From: an uncultured Fibrobacter sp.
GTDB lineage: Bacteria; Fibrobacterota; Fibrobacteria; Fibrobacterales; Fibrobacteraceae
NCBI RefSeq assembly: GCF_947305105.1
Contig: NZ_CAMZCS010000009.1
Coordinates: 1-64,000 of the forward strand
Reading direction: 5' to 3'
Length of the DNA: 64,000 nucleotides
A program made the position numbers and the translations under genes. Positions 15,994 to 24,916 of the stretch are shown piece after piece. The notes beneath the pieces were generated by a model that worked only from the letters and a program-made list of their open reading frames with translations, did no database searches and was not told the DNA's origin. The first letter of the stretch is position 1; each line of letters begins with the position of its first letter.

Positions 15994-16812
15994 TTACAAA
16001 TCCTTTTTAACGAACACGCCGTAGAGCGGAGCAGGAAGAGGTTCCGTTATTTCGTACTTGTCGTTGAATTCCTCTTCGGTAAGATCAGCAAACAGACTCT
16101 TGTAGGTTTTCTTCCCATCTTTTTCTTCAATGATGAATGAATCGCCATTGGCACATTCTACTTCGGTCCCGAATACTTCGCATGAAATTTTTCTTGTTTT
16201 CTTGGAATAACGGGTCAGGAATTCGGCCTCGTTATAGACTTTACCGTCACACATATAGGTCTTTTCGCTGATGGAGACAATTCCATAATCAGGACAAATT
16301 GTTAAGAGACCTTCTTCTGTTTCCTCGGTATCGCAGGGAAGACTTCCACTAATTTCTCTCTCTGATTCAACGCAGATTACGCCGTCTTCACAACGGAGTG
16401 TGGTTTGGCGAGTCGACGAATTTACATTTGTAGCATCGTTTGTTTCGGTTGTTAAATTGTCTGGATAGCAGGGCGTTCTTGCTGGTTCGGTAGATGACGA
16501 TGATACGTCCATGTCAATTCTAACCCCATAAAGAGCAATTGCATGCATGCCTTCAAAGCTGTCGCTGGAAGATTGCACTTGCTCTGCCGAGCTGGATGCA
16601 GCACTAGAACTCGAAGTTTGACTCGCTTCGCCTGTATTACCTGTTTCGGAACTAGAACTGGGAGTTAAGGTATTCTCGATGCTGGAACTGGATTGCTCAG
16701 GATCGGGATTATTAGCTACTGCAACTGGAGCAACAGAAGTAGAGTCATCACAGCCCACCCAAAAAAACGCAGTCAACGCTAACGCGACCTTTTTCCAGTG
16801 TCTGTAGAACAT
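15994..16812 (-). CDS. Ser-rich lipoprotein of the YG family (L14), first of the unit
   Basis: 272 residues. Leader MFYRHWKKVALALTAFFWVGC. Three YG motifs: IALYGVRIDMD, TICPDYGIVSISEK (start of the shared module with CDGKVYNEAEFLTRY) and APLYGVFVKKDL as the very C-terminus. Cys pairs include CYPDN, LRCEDGVIC, PCDTEE and SCEVFGTEVEC. It is the promoter-proximal gene of the run L14 to L7 plus rSAM2; gaps between these genes are 15-53 bases, with no clear terminator seen within. Confidence 0.85.
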   Translation of the reverse strand: MFYRHWKKVALALTAFFWVGCDDSTSVAPVAVANNPDPEQSSSSIENTLTPSSSSETGNTGEASQTSSSSAASSSAEQVQSSSDSFEGMHAIALYGVRIDMDVSSSSTEPARTPCYPDNLTTETNDATNVNSSTRQTTLRCEDGVICVESEREISGSLPCDTEETEEGLLTICPDYGIVSISEKTYMCDGKVYNEAEFLTRYSKKTRKISCEVFGTEVECANGDSFIIEEKDGKKTYKSLFADLTEEEFNDKYEITEPLPAPLYGVFVKKDL

Positions 16813-17109
16813 GTCGAAAACTCACTTTCTCTCTCTAACATACAATATAACTTCTCTATTCCATAAAAAAACAAAAAAAAACATTTTAATGACCTAAATC
16901 ATGCTTTTTTGCATGTAGATTGTTTCTGAAAAACATTTTCTAAAAAATTCCATTGCTCTATCATGCGTTTTGCTTAATAAATGGCAAATTTGCGCTCCCG
17001 CTATGACAAAATGCAATGGAAAAAAATATAAACAAGCCTATTTCTTTAAATCCGGTTAATATATTATTAGCAATATTGTCAACACTTCAAATCCTACAAG
17101 GGGTTGGTT
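16813..17109. promoter_or_regulatory. Divergent AT-rich control region between L14 and the CE15 gene
   Basis: 297 bases, very AT-rich. On the minus strand TATATT lies about 35 bases before L14. At 16900-16915 CATGC-TTTTTT-GCATG is a small inverted repeat that could be an operator. On the plus strand TTAATATATTATTAG near 17053-17067 could serve as -10 for the esterase. No -35 box is convincing. Confidence 0.4.
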
Positions 17110-18816
17110 ATGAGAAAAAGATATCTGTTGCCGCTTGCTTCGGCGTTTTTCGCCCTATGGGCATGCGGTAGTGAAGAAGATTCCAACGTTACACAGCCAC
17201 AGCAAGATCCCGTTGAACAGCAGGTCGTTGATGCTGTCAAGGCCGCTTTAGGGCCCAACGTAAACATGGATTCACTCAAGACTGCTAATCCGGGCTTTAT
17301 TGATTCTATTCGCTCCGTTATCACTTTGATGGCAAATTTTGAGACGAATTTAAATTCTTCGTCTTCGGTTGACGCCATTGATGGATTGTCCTCTGGGACC
17401 CAGAATCCTTTAGAAACAGGCTCCTCGAGCTCAGACGCATCAACTCCCGCCAATCCAGCATCTTCGGGGATAAATCCTGCATCTTCTAGCGGAATTTCCA
17501 GCCCGGCATCTTCGGGCAACGCCCCTGTTGCAGGGAGTTCTTCGTCTAGCGAGCGCGGTCATCACCATCATGGCAGTTCCTCCTCGTCCGGCCCGGCTGC
17601 GGATCCGGCTTCCTCGTCGGTGGCTCCTTCGCCCACTTCGACTCCCTCTACGCAGGCTGGTTCGGACTTCGTGGAAGACCACCGCAGCGAATGCCAGATC
17701 GGCAATATCCCCTCTAGCGTAAACAACGCCAAGCTCCCGGACCCGTTTATGGGCCTCGACGGCAAGAGAATTTCCTCGAAGGCCGACTGGAAGTGCCGTC
17801 GTGAAGAACTCGGTGCCATGTTCGAAAAGCTCATGTTCGGTACAAAGCCGCGTAACCCGGAAAAGGTCGAAGGTTCTTACTCCGGCGGAAAGCTCACCAT
17901 CAAGGTGACGGACAAGGGCAAATCCGGCAGTTTCTCCGTGAAAATCAGCAACGCGGGTACGAAGGACAAGCCGAAGCCGGCCATGATTGGTTTTGGCGGT
18001 GGCATGATGGGCGGTTGCGGAAGCCTTGGCAATGCAACGAACGGTCTCGACATCGCTCAGATTACTTTCAACCCGGATGACGTCGCCCCGGAAAGCGGTG
18101 GCGGCATGTTCTTCCAGCTTTATAACCAGGGCCAGGGCACCATCATTGCATGGGCATGGGGCGTGAGCCGCATTATTGACGCTCTTGAAAAGACTCCGGA
18201 AGCGGGTATCGACGTGAAGCACCTCGCCATGACAGGTTGCTCTCGCTGGGGCAAGGGTACGCTCGCTGTGGGTGCATTTGACGAACGTATCGCTCTCACG
18301 ATTCCGCAGGAATCCGGTTCTGGTGGCGCTTCCCTCTGGCGTGTGGGCGCCCAGGTCAACAGGCAGAAGGGCAAGCAGTTCGTGCAGGGCCTGAACAGCG
18401 CCGGTACCGAAGGTAAGTGGATGATTTCTTCCTTCAAGAACTACGACGGCAAGGAAAATACGCTCCCGTTCGACCAGCACATGTTGGTTGCCATGGTTGC
18501 CCCGCGTGCGCTTCTCATCTTGGATAACGCCGGCCAGGAATGGCTTGGCGAAGTTCCGTCGAACTACTGCGGACAAGCTTCTAAGGAAGTCTATGACGCT
18601 CTCGGTGCAACAGAAAATTACACCTACAGCCAGGAAGGCGGCCATGGTCACTGCCAGCTTCCGAACGGACAGTTCGACGAAGTCAAGGACTTCATGAACA
18701 AGTTCTTGCTCGGCAAGGATGCCAAGACGGGTAAGATTGATTACAGCAAAAACACTCAGACCATCGATTTCAAGAAGTCTGAATGGATTGACTGGGATAC
18801 CCCGACACTGAACTAA
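17110..18816 (+). CDS. CE15 glucuronoyl esterase, lipoprotein
   Basis: 568 residues. It hydrolyses the ester between 4-O-methylglucuronic acid of xylan and lignin alcohols. The start is the ATG at 17110, since AAGGGG lies six bases upstream; a TTG six bases earlier is less likely. The signal peptide ends FFALWAC, lipidated Cys near residue 17. Residues about 80-190 are Ser/Pro/Gly linkers with a short His run. The catalytic domain follows, with the CE15 signature GCSRWGKG (nucleophile Ser about 378), an acidic residue in IPQESGSGG and a late His in EGGHGHCQLPNGQ. A hairpin terminator follows, so it is probably a single-gene unit. It is likely to work at the cell surface on plant cell wall. 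Confidence 0.92.
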   Translation: MRKRYLLPLASAFFALWACGSEEDSNVTQPQQDPVEQQVVDAVKAALGPNVNMDSLKTANPGFIDSIRSVITLMANFETNLNSSSSVDAIDGLSSGTQNPLETGSSSSDASTPANPASSGINPASSSGISSPASSGNAPVAGSSSSSERGHHHHGSSSSSGPAADPASSSVAPSPTSTPSTQAGSDFVEDHRSECQIGNIPSSVNNAKLPDPFMGLDGKRISSKADWKCRREELGAMFEKLMFGTKPRNPEKVEGSYSGGKLTIKVTDKGKSGSFSVKISNAGTKDKPKPAMIGFGGGMMGGCGSLGNATNGLDIAQITFNPDDVAPESGGGMFFQLYNQGQGTIIAWAWGVSRIIDALEKTPEAGIDVKHLAMTGCSRWGKGTLAVGAFDERIALTIPQESGSGGASLWRVGAQVNRQKGKQFVQGLNSAGTEGKWMISSFKNYDGKENTLPFDQHMLVAMVAPRALLILDNAGQEWLGEVPSNYCGQASKEVYDALGATENYTYSQEGGHGHCQLPNGQFDEVKDFMNKFLLGKDAKTGKIDYSKNTQTIDFKKSEWIDWDTPTLN

Positions 18817-18841
18817 AAGATATTTTTTTGTCTCCCCATAT

Positions 18842-18880
18842 AAAGGCATAGGCTCATAGAGGCTTATGCCTTTTCTGTTT
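18842..18880 (+). terminator. Terminator after the CE15 gene
   Basis: AAGGCATA...TATGCCTT stem with a partly paired inner part, followed by TTTTC and more T. Confidence 0.7.
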
Positions 18881-18931
18881 TACCCCTTTTTTCTATCTTT
18901 ACGCTCGTAAGAAAAAATAACGAGGTGACTA

Positions 18932-21900
18932 ATGCTTATTCTTCGTGGTACGCCGGCTCTGTCGGATTTCCGTCTCCAGAAACTTTCTTCCGATTTCAAG
19001 GCTGCGGGGCTCTCTGTTGCTTCCGTTTACGCTGAATTCCTGCACGTGGTGGATTTGTCCGCCGACTTGACCGATGCAGAAACCGAAACCTTGAAGAAGG
19101 TGCTGCACTACGGTCCGGCCCGCGAACCCAAGGCTCTCGAAGGCGAACTCTTTGTGGTGTGCCCGCGTCCGGGTACCATCAGCCCGTGGAGCTCCAAGGC
19201 GACCGATATCGCTCACATCTGCGGTCTCCCGGCCATCAAGCGCATCGAACGCGCGATTGCCTACTACGTGAAGTTTGACGGCGCTGTTCCGGCTGGCGCT
19301 CGCGAAAAGATTTCTGCTAAGATTCACGACCGCATGACGCAGGCCGTTTTCGCTGACACCGCTTCGCTCGAAGTCCTCTTCAGCAAGGAAGAACCGCGTC
19401 CGCTGAACGTGATTCCGGTGCTCGACCAGGGCCGCGACGCCCTCGTGAAGGCCGACAAGGAAATGGGCCTCGCGCTTTCTCCGGACGAAATCGACTACCT
19501 CGTGAAGAACTTCACCGAGCTCAAGCGCAACCCGACCGACGTGGAACTCTACATGTTCGCGCAGGCCAACTCGGAACACTGCCGCCACAAGGTGTTCGGT
19601 GCCGAATGGACCATCGACGGCGTGAAGCAGGACAAGTCCTTGTTCCAGATGATCAAGAACACCTACCAGCTCCACAACTCCAACATCTTTAGCGCCTACA
19701 AGGACAACGCCGCCGTGATGAAGGGCGCTGTCGCCGGCCGCTACTACGCCGACCCGCGCAACAACAAGTACGACTTCCACAACGAAGAAGTCGACATCCT
19801 CATGAAGGTCGAGACCCACAACCACCCGACGGCCATTTCTCCGTTCCCGGGTGCCGCTACCGGTAGTGGTGGCGAAATCCGTGACGAAGGTGCCACGGGT
19901 AAGGGGTCCAAGCCGAAGGCCGGCCTCACGGGCTTCAGCGTCTCGAACCTCAAGCTTCCGGGTGCAGTCCAGCCTTGGGAAAAGGACTTTGGTAGCCCGT
20001 CCCGCATTGCTTCCGCCCTCGACATTATGATTGAAGGCCCGCTCGGCGGTGCCGCGTTCAACAACGAATACGGCCGTCCGAACATCCTCGGTTACTTCCG
20101 CACTTTCGAACAGGAAGTCGACGCCCAGAACGGCAAGGAAGTCCGCGGTTACCACAAGCCGATTATGTTGGCCGGTGGCTTGGGCAACATCAAGCACCAG
20201 CATATCGAGAAGGGCCACATCGACCCGGGTGACCACCTGATTGTGCTCGGCGGTCCGGCGATGCTTATCGGCCTCGGTGGTGGTGCTGCCAGCTCCGTGC
20301 AGAATGGTGCCGGTAACGAATCTCTCGACTTTGCCTCCGTGCAGCGTGAAAACCCGGAAATGGAACGCCGCTGCCAGGAAGTCATCGACCGCTGCTGGGC
20401 GATGGACGAAGAAAACCCGATTACCTTTATTCACGACGTGGGTGCAGGTGGACTTTCCAACGCCTTCCCGGAACTCGTGAACGATGGCGGCTTGGGCGGT
20501 AAGTTTGAACTCCGCAACGTTCCCAACGACGAGCCGGGTATGAGCCCGTTCGAAATCTGGAGTAACGAATCCCAGGAACGTTACGTTATCGCTATTGCGG
20601 GTGACAAGCTCGACGTGTTCGATGCGATTTGTAAGCGTGAACGCTGCCCGTACGCTGTGGTTGGCGAAGCCATTCCTGAAAAGCACCTGACGCTTACCGA
20701 CAAGCACTTCGGCACGACACCGATTGACATGCCGCTCGGCGTTCTCCTCGGCAAGCCGCCCCGCATGATCCGTAACGAAAAGAGCCAGAAGCGCCCGCTG
20801 AACTCTACCGTGGTTCCGGCCGATGCCTCCATCAAGGATGTGGCTCACCGCGTGCTTGCAAACCCGACCGTCGCCGACAAGACGTTCCTTATCTCCATCG
20901 GTGACCGTTCCGTGACGGGTATGATTTGCCGCGACCAGATGGTTGGCCCGTGGCAGGTTCCGGTTGCTGACTGCGCTGTGACGAGCGCAACTCTCAATAC
21001 TTACGAAGGTGAAGTCATGAGCATGGGCGAACGCGCTCCGATTGCCTTGATTTCTCCGGCTGCCGCTGCTCGCATGACGGTGGCTGAATCCCTCACGAAC
21101 ATGGCTGCCGCCTGCGTGCCCGATATGGGCCGCGTAAACTTGTCCGCAAACTGGATGGCTACGCCGAACTACGAAGGCGACGGCGCCGACCTTTACGAAG
21201 CCGTGAAGTCCATCGGTATGGAACTCTGCCCGGATCTCGGCATTACGATTCCGGTGGGTAAGGACTCCATGAGCATGAGCACGGTCTGGTCCGACGACAA
21301 GGGCAACCACCGCGTGACGGCTCCGATTTCGCTGGTCATCAGTGCCTTTGCTCCTTGTGCAGACGTGCGCAAGACGCTCACTCCGCAGTTGCTGCAGGAT
21401 AAGGATTCGACGCTCGTGCTCGTTGACCTCGCTCGCGGCAAGAATCGTATGGGCGCCTCCATCGCAGCTCAGGTTTACAACAACCTCGGTGACAAGGCTC
21501 CGGATGTGGACAGCGCCAAGGAACTCCGCGCCTTCTTCGAGACCATCCAGAAACTCAATGCGGCCGGCAAGATTATGGCCTACCACGACAAGAGCGATGG
21601 CGGCCTCTACACGACTCTCGCCGAAATGGCGTTCGCTGGCCACGTTGGCGTGACGCTCGACGCAGCCTCTCTCAAGGGCAACCTCATTGACGCTTTGTTC
21701 AACGAAGAACTCGGTGCCGTTCTCCAGGTGAAGAATGCCGACCTCGCTGCTGTGCGCGACGCATTTGCCGCTGCCGGTCTCGGTGATACGGTTTCTGAAA
21801 TCGCGACGCTCAACGACACTTACAACCTGGTCATCGGCGACTACGCCGAAGGCCTCTCGGATCTCCGCGCCATCTGGAGCGACACGACCCGCCGCATCGC

Positions 21901-22807
21901 GGCCCTCCGCGATAACCCGGATTGTGCCGAAAGTGAATACACGCTCAAGCTGGAACAGGACAATCCGGGTATCACGCCGAAGGTTACCTTCGACGTGGCG
22001 GCGGGTGCAAAGGTCGTGAAGGACTACGCCAGCCGCCCGAAGATGGCTATCCTGCGTGAACAGGGCGTGAATGGCGAACTCGAAATGGCTGCCGCCTTCC
22101 AGAAGGCTGGCTTCGAATCCATCGACGTTCACATGACCGACATTCTCGAAGGCCGCGTAAGCCTCAAGGACTTCAACGGTCTCGTGGCATGCGGTGGCTT
22201 CAGCTACGGTGACGTTCTCGGTGCTGGCGAAGGCTGGGCCAAGAGCATCCTCTTCAACCCGAAGGCCCGCGCTGAATTCGAGGCCTACTTCAACCGCAAG
22301 GATACTTTCACGCTCGGCGTTTGCAACGGCTGCCAGATGGTCTCCAACCTCAAGGACTTGATTCCGGGCGCCAAGCACTGGCCGCGCTTTGTGCAGAACC
22401 TCTCCGAACGCTTCGAAGCCCGCTTCTGCACGCTCAAGGTCGATGACACTCCGGCCGTGCTCCTCAAGGGCATGGCAGGCTCTGTACTCCCGATTGCGGT
22501 CGCACACGGCGAAGGCCGCGCGGAATTCGCTAGCCGCGAAGCCGCCGAAGCCTGCCTCAAGACTGGTCTCGTGGCGCTGCGCTATGTGGACGGCAAGCAC
22601 GAATACACCGAACGCTACCCGCTGAACCCCAACGGCTCTCCGTTCGGCATCAACGGCCTCTGCTCCGAAGACGGCCGCGCCCTCGTGATGATGCCGCACC
22701 CGGAACGCGTATTCCGTACCTGCCAGTACTCTTGGCACCCGGCAGACTGGGGCGAAGACGGTCCGTGGATGCAGCTGTTCCGCAACGGCCGCATTTTCGT
22801 GAGCTAA
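18932..22807 (+). CDS. purL: Phosphoribosylformylglycinamidine synthase, single-chain
   Basis: 1291 residues, the usual length of the one-chain enzyme. It converts FGAR, glutamine and ATP to FGAM in purine synthesis, in the cytoplasm. GAGGTGA precedes the start. Seen: [10 protein letters not shown] near 210, the ATP/substrate loop [18 protein letters not shown] near 293, a second synthetase half with VGKDSMSMS, and the C-terminal glutaminase domain with nucleophile Cys (GVCNGCQMV, about residue 1131) and His/Glu in PHPERVFRT (about 1256). It stands alone between a lipoprotein esterase and an unrelated lipoprotein and has its own terminator. Confidence 0.97.
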   Translation: MLILRGTPALSDFRLQKLSSDFKAAGLSVASVYAEFLHVVDLSADLTDAETETLKKVLHYGPAREPKALEGELFVVCPRPGTISPWSSKATDIAHICGLPAIKRIERAIAYYVKFDGAVPAGAREKISAKIHDRMTQAVFADTASLEVLFSKEEPRPLNVIPVLDQGRDALVKADKEMGLALSPDEIDYLVKNFTELKRNPTDVELYMFAQANSEHCRHKVFGAEWTIDGVKQDKSLFQMIKNTYQLHNSNIFSAYKDNAAVMKGAVAGRYYADPRNNKYDFHNEEVDILMKVETHNHPTAISPFPGAATGSGGEIRDEGATGKGSKPKAGLTGFSVSNLKLPGAVQPWEKDFGSPSRIASALDIMIEGPLGGAAFNNEYGRPNILGYFRTFEQEVDAQNGKEVRGYHKPIMLAGGLGNIKHQHIEKGHIDPGDHLIVLGGPAMLIGLGGGAASSVQNGAGNESLDFASVQRENPEMERRCQEVIDRCWAMDEENPITFIHDVGAGGLSNAFPELVNDGGLGGKFELRNVPNDEPGMSPFEIWSNESQERYVIAIAGDKLDVFDAICKRERCPYAVVGEAIPEKHLTLTDKHFGTTPIDMPLGVLLGKPPRMIRNEKSQKRPLNSTVVPADASIKDVAHRVLANPTVADKTFLISIGDRSVTGMICRDQMVGPWQVPVADCAVTSATLNTYEGEVMSMGERAPIALISPAAAARMTVAESLTNMAAACVPDMGRVNLSANWMATPNYEGDGADLYEAVKSIGMELCPDLGITIPVGKDSMSMSTVWSDDKGNHRVTAPISLVISAFAPCADVRKTLTPQLLQDKDSTLVLVDLARGKNRMGASIAAQVYNNLGDKAPDVDSAKELRAFFETIQKLNAAGKIMAYHDKSDGGLYTTLAEMAFAGHVGVTLDAASLKGNLIDALFNEELGAVLQVKNADLAAVRDAFAAAGLGDTVSEIATLNDTYNLVIGDYAEGLSDLRAIWSDTTRRIAALRDNPDCAESEYTLKLEQDNPGITPKVTFDVAAGAKVVKDYASRPKMAILREQGVNGELEMAAAFQKAGFESIDVHMTDILEGRVSLKDFNGLVACGGFSYGDVLGAGEGWAKSILFNPKARAEFEAYFNRKDTFTLGVCNGCQMVSNLKDLIPGAKHWPRFVQNLSERFEARFCTLKVDDTPAVLLKGMAGSVLPIAVAHGEGRAEFASREAAEACLKTGLVALRYVDGKHEYTERYPLNPNGSPFGINGLCSEDGRALVMMPHPERVFRTCQYSWHPADWGEDGPWMQLFRNGRIFVS

Positions 22808-22848
22808 GGCACCAGAGCCAGCCCAAAAAACACGCCCAAACAACACAA

Positions 22849-22888
22849 AAAAATCCGTTCCTCGCCCATTGCGAAACGGATTTTTTAT
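22849..22888 (+). terminator. Terminator of purL
   Basis: AAATCCGTT / AACGGATTT stem followed by TTTTTT. Confidence 0.88.
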
Positions 22889-22984
22889 TTCTACGAAAAA
22901 AAGATGTTCTCGTTTAAATTACATCTTCTTAAAATACAATCTATTTGTATTTTATTAAATAAGATAAAAGCTATATGGTATTGT

Positions 22985-23725
22985 ATGAAAAAATTCTTTT
23001 TTAGTCTGCTAATATTTTTACCGTTTACATTTTGGGGCTGTACTTATGGCGAACGCTGCGATGTGACAAATCAGGCCGATCTAGAGTATTTGTGGTGCCC
23101 GAAATTAGACACTGCAATTGTGGACTGGATGCCGAAATTAGAGCTTTTAACTCCATATTACAAAAATTGGGCTGATTGCGAGCGATTTGAGAACATCTAT
23201 GTACCCCAGCATGAGCAAATACATCTATGTGAAAACAATTCCGTAGTGGGAAAAATGAGTTTAAATCTAGGCGCACTAATGGGATCTTATAAAAATGATA
23301 GCAATGTCGTCACATTACAGATATATGCCGGAGTCATTCATGATAATGGAGCAGAAAGTAACTTTTATGACGATATCGCAAAAGTATTCTTCGATATATA
23401 CGGTTGCACGGAATATGGATGTCAAAACGCAAAGAAAGTCCATGTTTATATAAAAGAAGGTCTTTCCTTCTATTTCCACTGGTTTTATGACCAGCCTGAG
23501 GAAGAAAAACGGATTACATTTGACAAGTGGTTTCCCCCAGACAGTTTTAAAATTGTTGAAACGAATTCTAAACCGCCATCGGCCTCAGATGGCTATTACC
23601 GATATCTTCATTTCCGCTTAAATGTTGATGCACCATCAATAAAAACGACAATTAAAGTATGGTGTGACAGTAATTGCTATAACACTTGGAACACTCCAAA
23701 TACAAGTTTCCCAATAGGGGGATAA
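22985..23725 (+). CDS. Hypothetical lipoprotein
   Basis: 246 residues from the ATG at 22985 (MKKFFFSLLIFLPFTFWGC); the longer open frame upstream lacks a ribosome site and would hide the signal peptide. Lipidated Cys near residue 19, followed by TYGERCD. The mature protein has about ten Cys and many aromatic residues, no Ser linker and no known domain that I recognise. Codon use is more AT-rich than purL, as for other accessory lipoproteins here. It has its own terminator. It is not part of the lipoprotein/radical SAM block. Confidence 0.75.
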   Translation: MKKFFFSLLIFLPFTFWGCTYGERCDVTNQADLEYLWCPKLDTAIVDWMPKLELLTPYYKNWADCERFENIYVPQHEQIHLCENNSVVGKMSLNLGALMGSYKNDSNVVTLQIYAGVIHDNGAESNFYDDIAKVFFDIYGCTEYGCQNAKKVHVYIKEGLSFYFHWFYDQPEEEKRITFDKWFPPDSFKIVETNSKPPSASDGYYRYLHFRLNVDAPSIKTTIKVWCDSNCYNTWNTPNTSFPIGG

Positions 23726-23760
23726 ACAGCAAGGAATCGTCTTTCTTTTAAGGCAAAACA

Positions 23761-23793
23761 CCCCGCCACTTTTTAAGTGACGGGGCATTTTTT
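23761..23793 (+). terminator. Terminator after the 22985 lipoprotein gene
   Basis: CCCCGCCACTT / AAGTGACGGGG with one mismatch, then TTTTTT. Confidence 0.85.
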
Positions 23794-23802
23794 AAAGGTT
23801 TG

Positions 23803-23938
23803 TCATTCTGACACCGAAGGTGGTATAGAATTGTTGCCAATTCATTGGCATACAATTCTTAAGCTCACCTGGGCTAAGAATCCAAGACTGAAATTGGGGT
23901 TCGCAATGACAATCCTGCCTACTGTCTACTTCCTACTC
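23803..23938. repeat. Degenerate palindromic element and TAGACAGTAGG string
   Basis: Begins GTCATTCTGACACCGAAGG, has TTGCCAATTCATTGGCA with dyad symmetry, and ends GGTTCGCAATGACAATCC, the flank words of the CATTGCGAG family. Then CTGCCTACTGTCTACTTCCT, the reverse complement of the low-complexity words seen elsewhere. Confidence 0.45.
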
Positions 23939-23947
23939 GTAGCACCG

Positions 23948-24403
23948 CTACGACACCAGCATCATGGAGAACACCATGACGAACAGCGCGACGGTTTCGC
24001 CGACGCCCAAGACCATCAGGTAGTTCACGAGGCCCTTGCCGGTTTCGCCGAGGGCGTTGCAGGCGTCCGCAGCGGACTTGCCCACGTACCAGGCAGAAGC
24101 CATCATGCCGATGCCACCGAAGATGCCGACACCCAGGTATGCAGCCCAGTTGGCCGGAGCCGCCTGGGACTTGTTCAGGATGTACATCATCAGGAGCATG
24201 CCGTAGATTGTCTGCGCAATCGGCGCGCCCACGAAGATGAGCAGCGTAAACAGCGCGTTCTTACCCTTGAGATACGCCTTCTTCCAGGCCCCGATGGCCG
24301 CCATGCCGGCAGTCCCGCAGCCCAGCGCAGAACCCACCGCGGCAAGGCCCAAGGCCGCCACCGCGCCGAGTTTCGCGAGCGTTAAAAGTTGAGCTTGATC
24401 CAT
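23948..24403 (-). CDS. ntpK: V-type ATPase subunit K, second copy
   Basis: 151 residues, four membrane helices formed by two hairpins. It forms the ion-carrying ring of the membrane rotor. The essential carboxylate appears in helix 4 (LGVGETVALFVMV); the matching place in helix 2 has Gln (GAPIAQTIYGMLL), so there is one ion-binding acid per four helices. It is the last gene of the V-ATPase unit, 18 bases after the first K copy and very similar to it. Two different K proteins could give a mixed ring (inference). Confidence 0.93.
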   Translation of the reverse strand: MDQAQLLTLAKLGAVAALGLAAVGSALGCGTAGMAAIGAWKKAYLKGKNALFTLLIFVGAPIAQTIYGMLLMMYILNKSQAAPANWAAYLGVGIFGGIGMMASAWYVGKSAADACNALGETGKGLVNYLMVLGVGETVALFVMVFSMMLVS

Positions 24404-24421
24404 ACGTGTTACCTCGCTGGA

Positions 24422-24877
24422 TTAAAGCACCATCATGGAGAACACGAGAACGAACAGGGCCACGGTTTCCACGATACCGAGCACCATCAGGTAGTTCACC
24501 ATGCCCTTGCCGGTTTCACCGAGGGCGTCGCAAGCCACAGCTGCGGACTTGCCCTGGTACCAGGCAGAAGCCATCATGCCGAGACCGCCGAAGATACCGG
24601 CGCCGAGGCAGCCGCCCCAGTTGGTAAAGCCGGATTCAGCAGCCTTGCTCAGGATGAAGTTCATCAAAAGCATGCCGTAAATCGTCTGGGAAATCGGGGC
24701 ACCCACGAACACCAGGAGTGTGAAGAGGGCGGACTTGCCCTGGGCATAAGCCTTCTTCCACATCGTGATGGCGGACATACCGGCCGTTCCGCAACCAAGG
24801 GCAGAGCCCATAGCCGCAATGCCAAGCGCAGCTGCAGCACCCATTTTAGCGAGAGTCACCATTGTATTCGGTTCCAT
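24422..24877 (-). CDS. ntpK: V-type ATPase subunit K, first copy
   Basis: 151 residues, four helices. Ion-binding Glu in VLGIVETVALFVLV (helix 4), Gln in VGAPISQTIYGMLL (helix 2). It differs from the second copy mainly in loop residues such as KAAESGFTNWGGC. It lies 39 bases after subunit I. Confidence 0.93.
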   Translation of the reverse strand: MEPNTMVTLAKMGAAAALGIAAMGSALGCGTAGMSAITMWKKAYAQGKSALFTLLVFVGAPISQTIYGMLLMNFILSKAAESGFTNWGGCLGAGIFGGLGMMASAWYQGKSAAVACDALGETGKGMVNYLMVLGIVETVALFVLVFSMMVL

Positions 24878-24916
24878 TGTTTTTTCCTCATTAAGTAGCG
24901 GGAATCATCCCTTGGT

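Noticed and set aside
17104-17110. TTG start at 17104 for the CE15 gene, and GTG at 39932 for the GH9 gene
   Set aside because: Both codons lie in or against the ribosome-binding sequence of the better ATG downstream (AAGGGG and GAAGGAG).
17540-17580. His run in the CE15 linker as a cloning tag
   Set aside because: It is four His within a natural Ser/Gly linker, coded in context with normal codon use; no vector sequence is near.
18929-22846. A 1305-codon open frame antisense to purL, and other long antisense frames opposite the V-ATPase (25010-27406, 28254-30530), trpB (33963-35216) and GH5 (47076-48626)
   Set aside because: They are mirror frames of strongly biased codon use; none shows known domains, ribosome sites or sensible composition, while the sense genes are certain.
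22985-23725. Lipoprotein with CTYGERC directly after lipidation as another YG-system member
   Set aside because: It has only one YG, no Ser linker and none of the shared modules, and lies far from the enzymes. Its leader does contain FW before the Cys, so the exclusion is not absolute.
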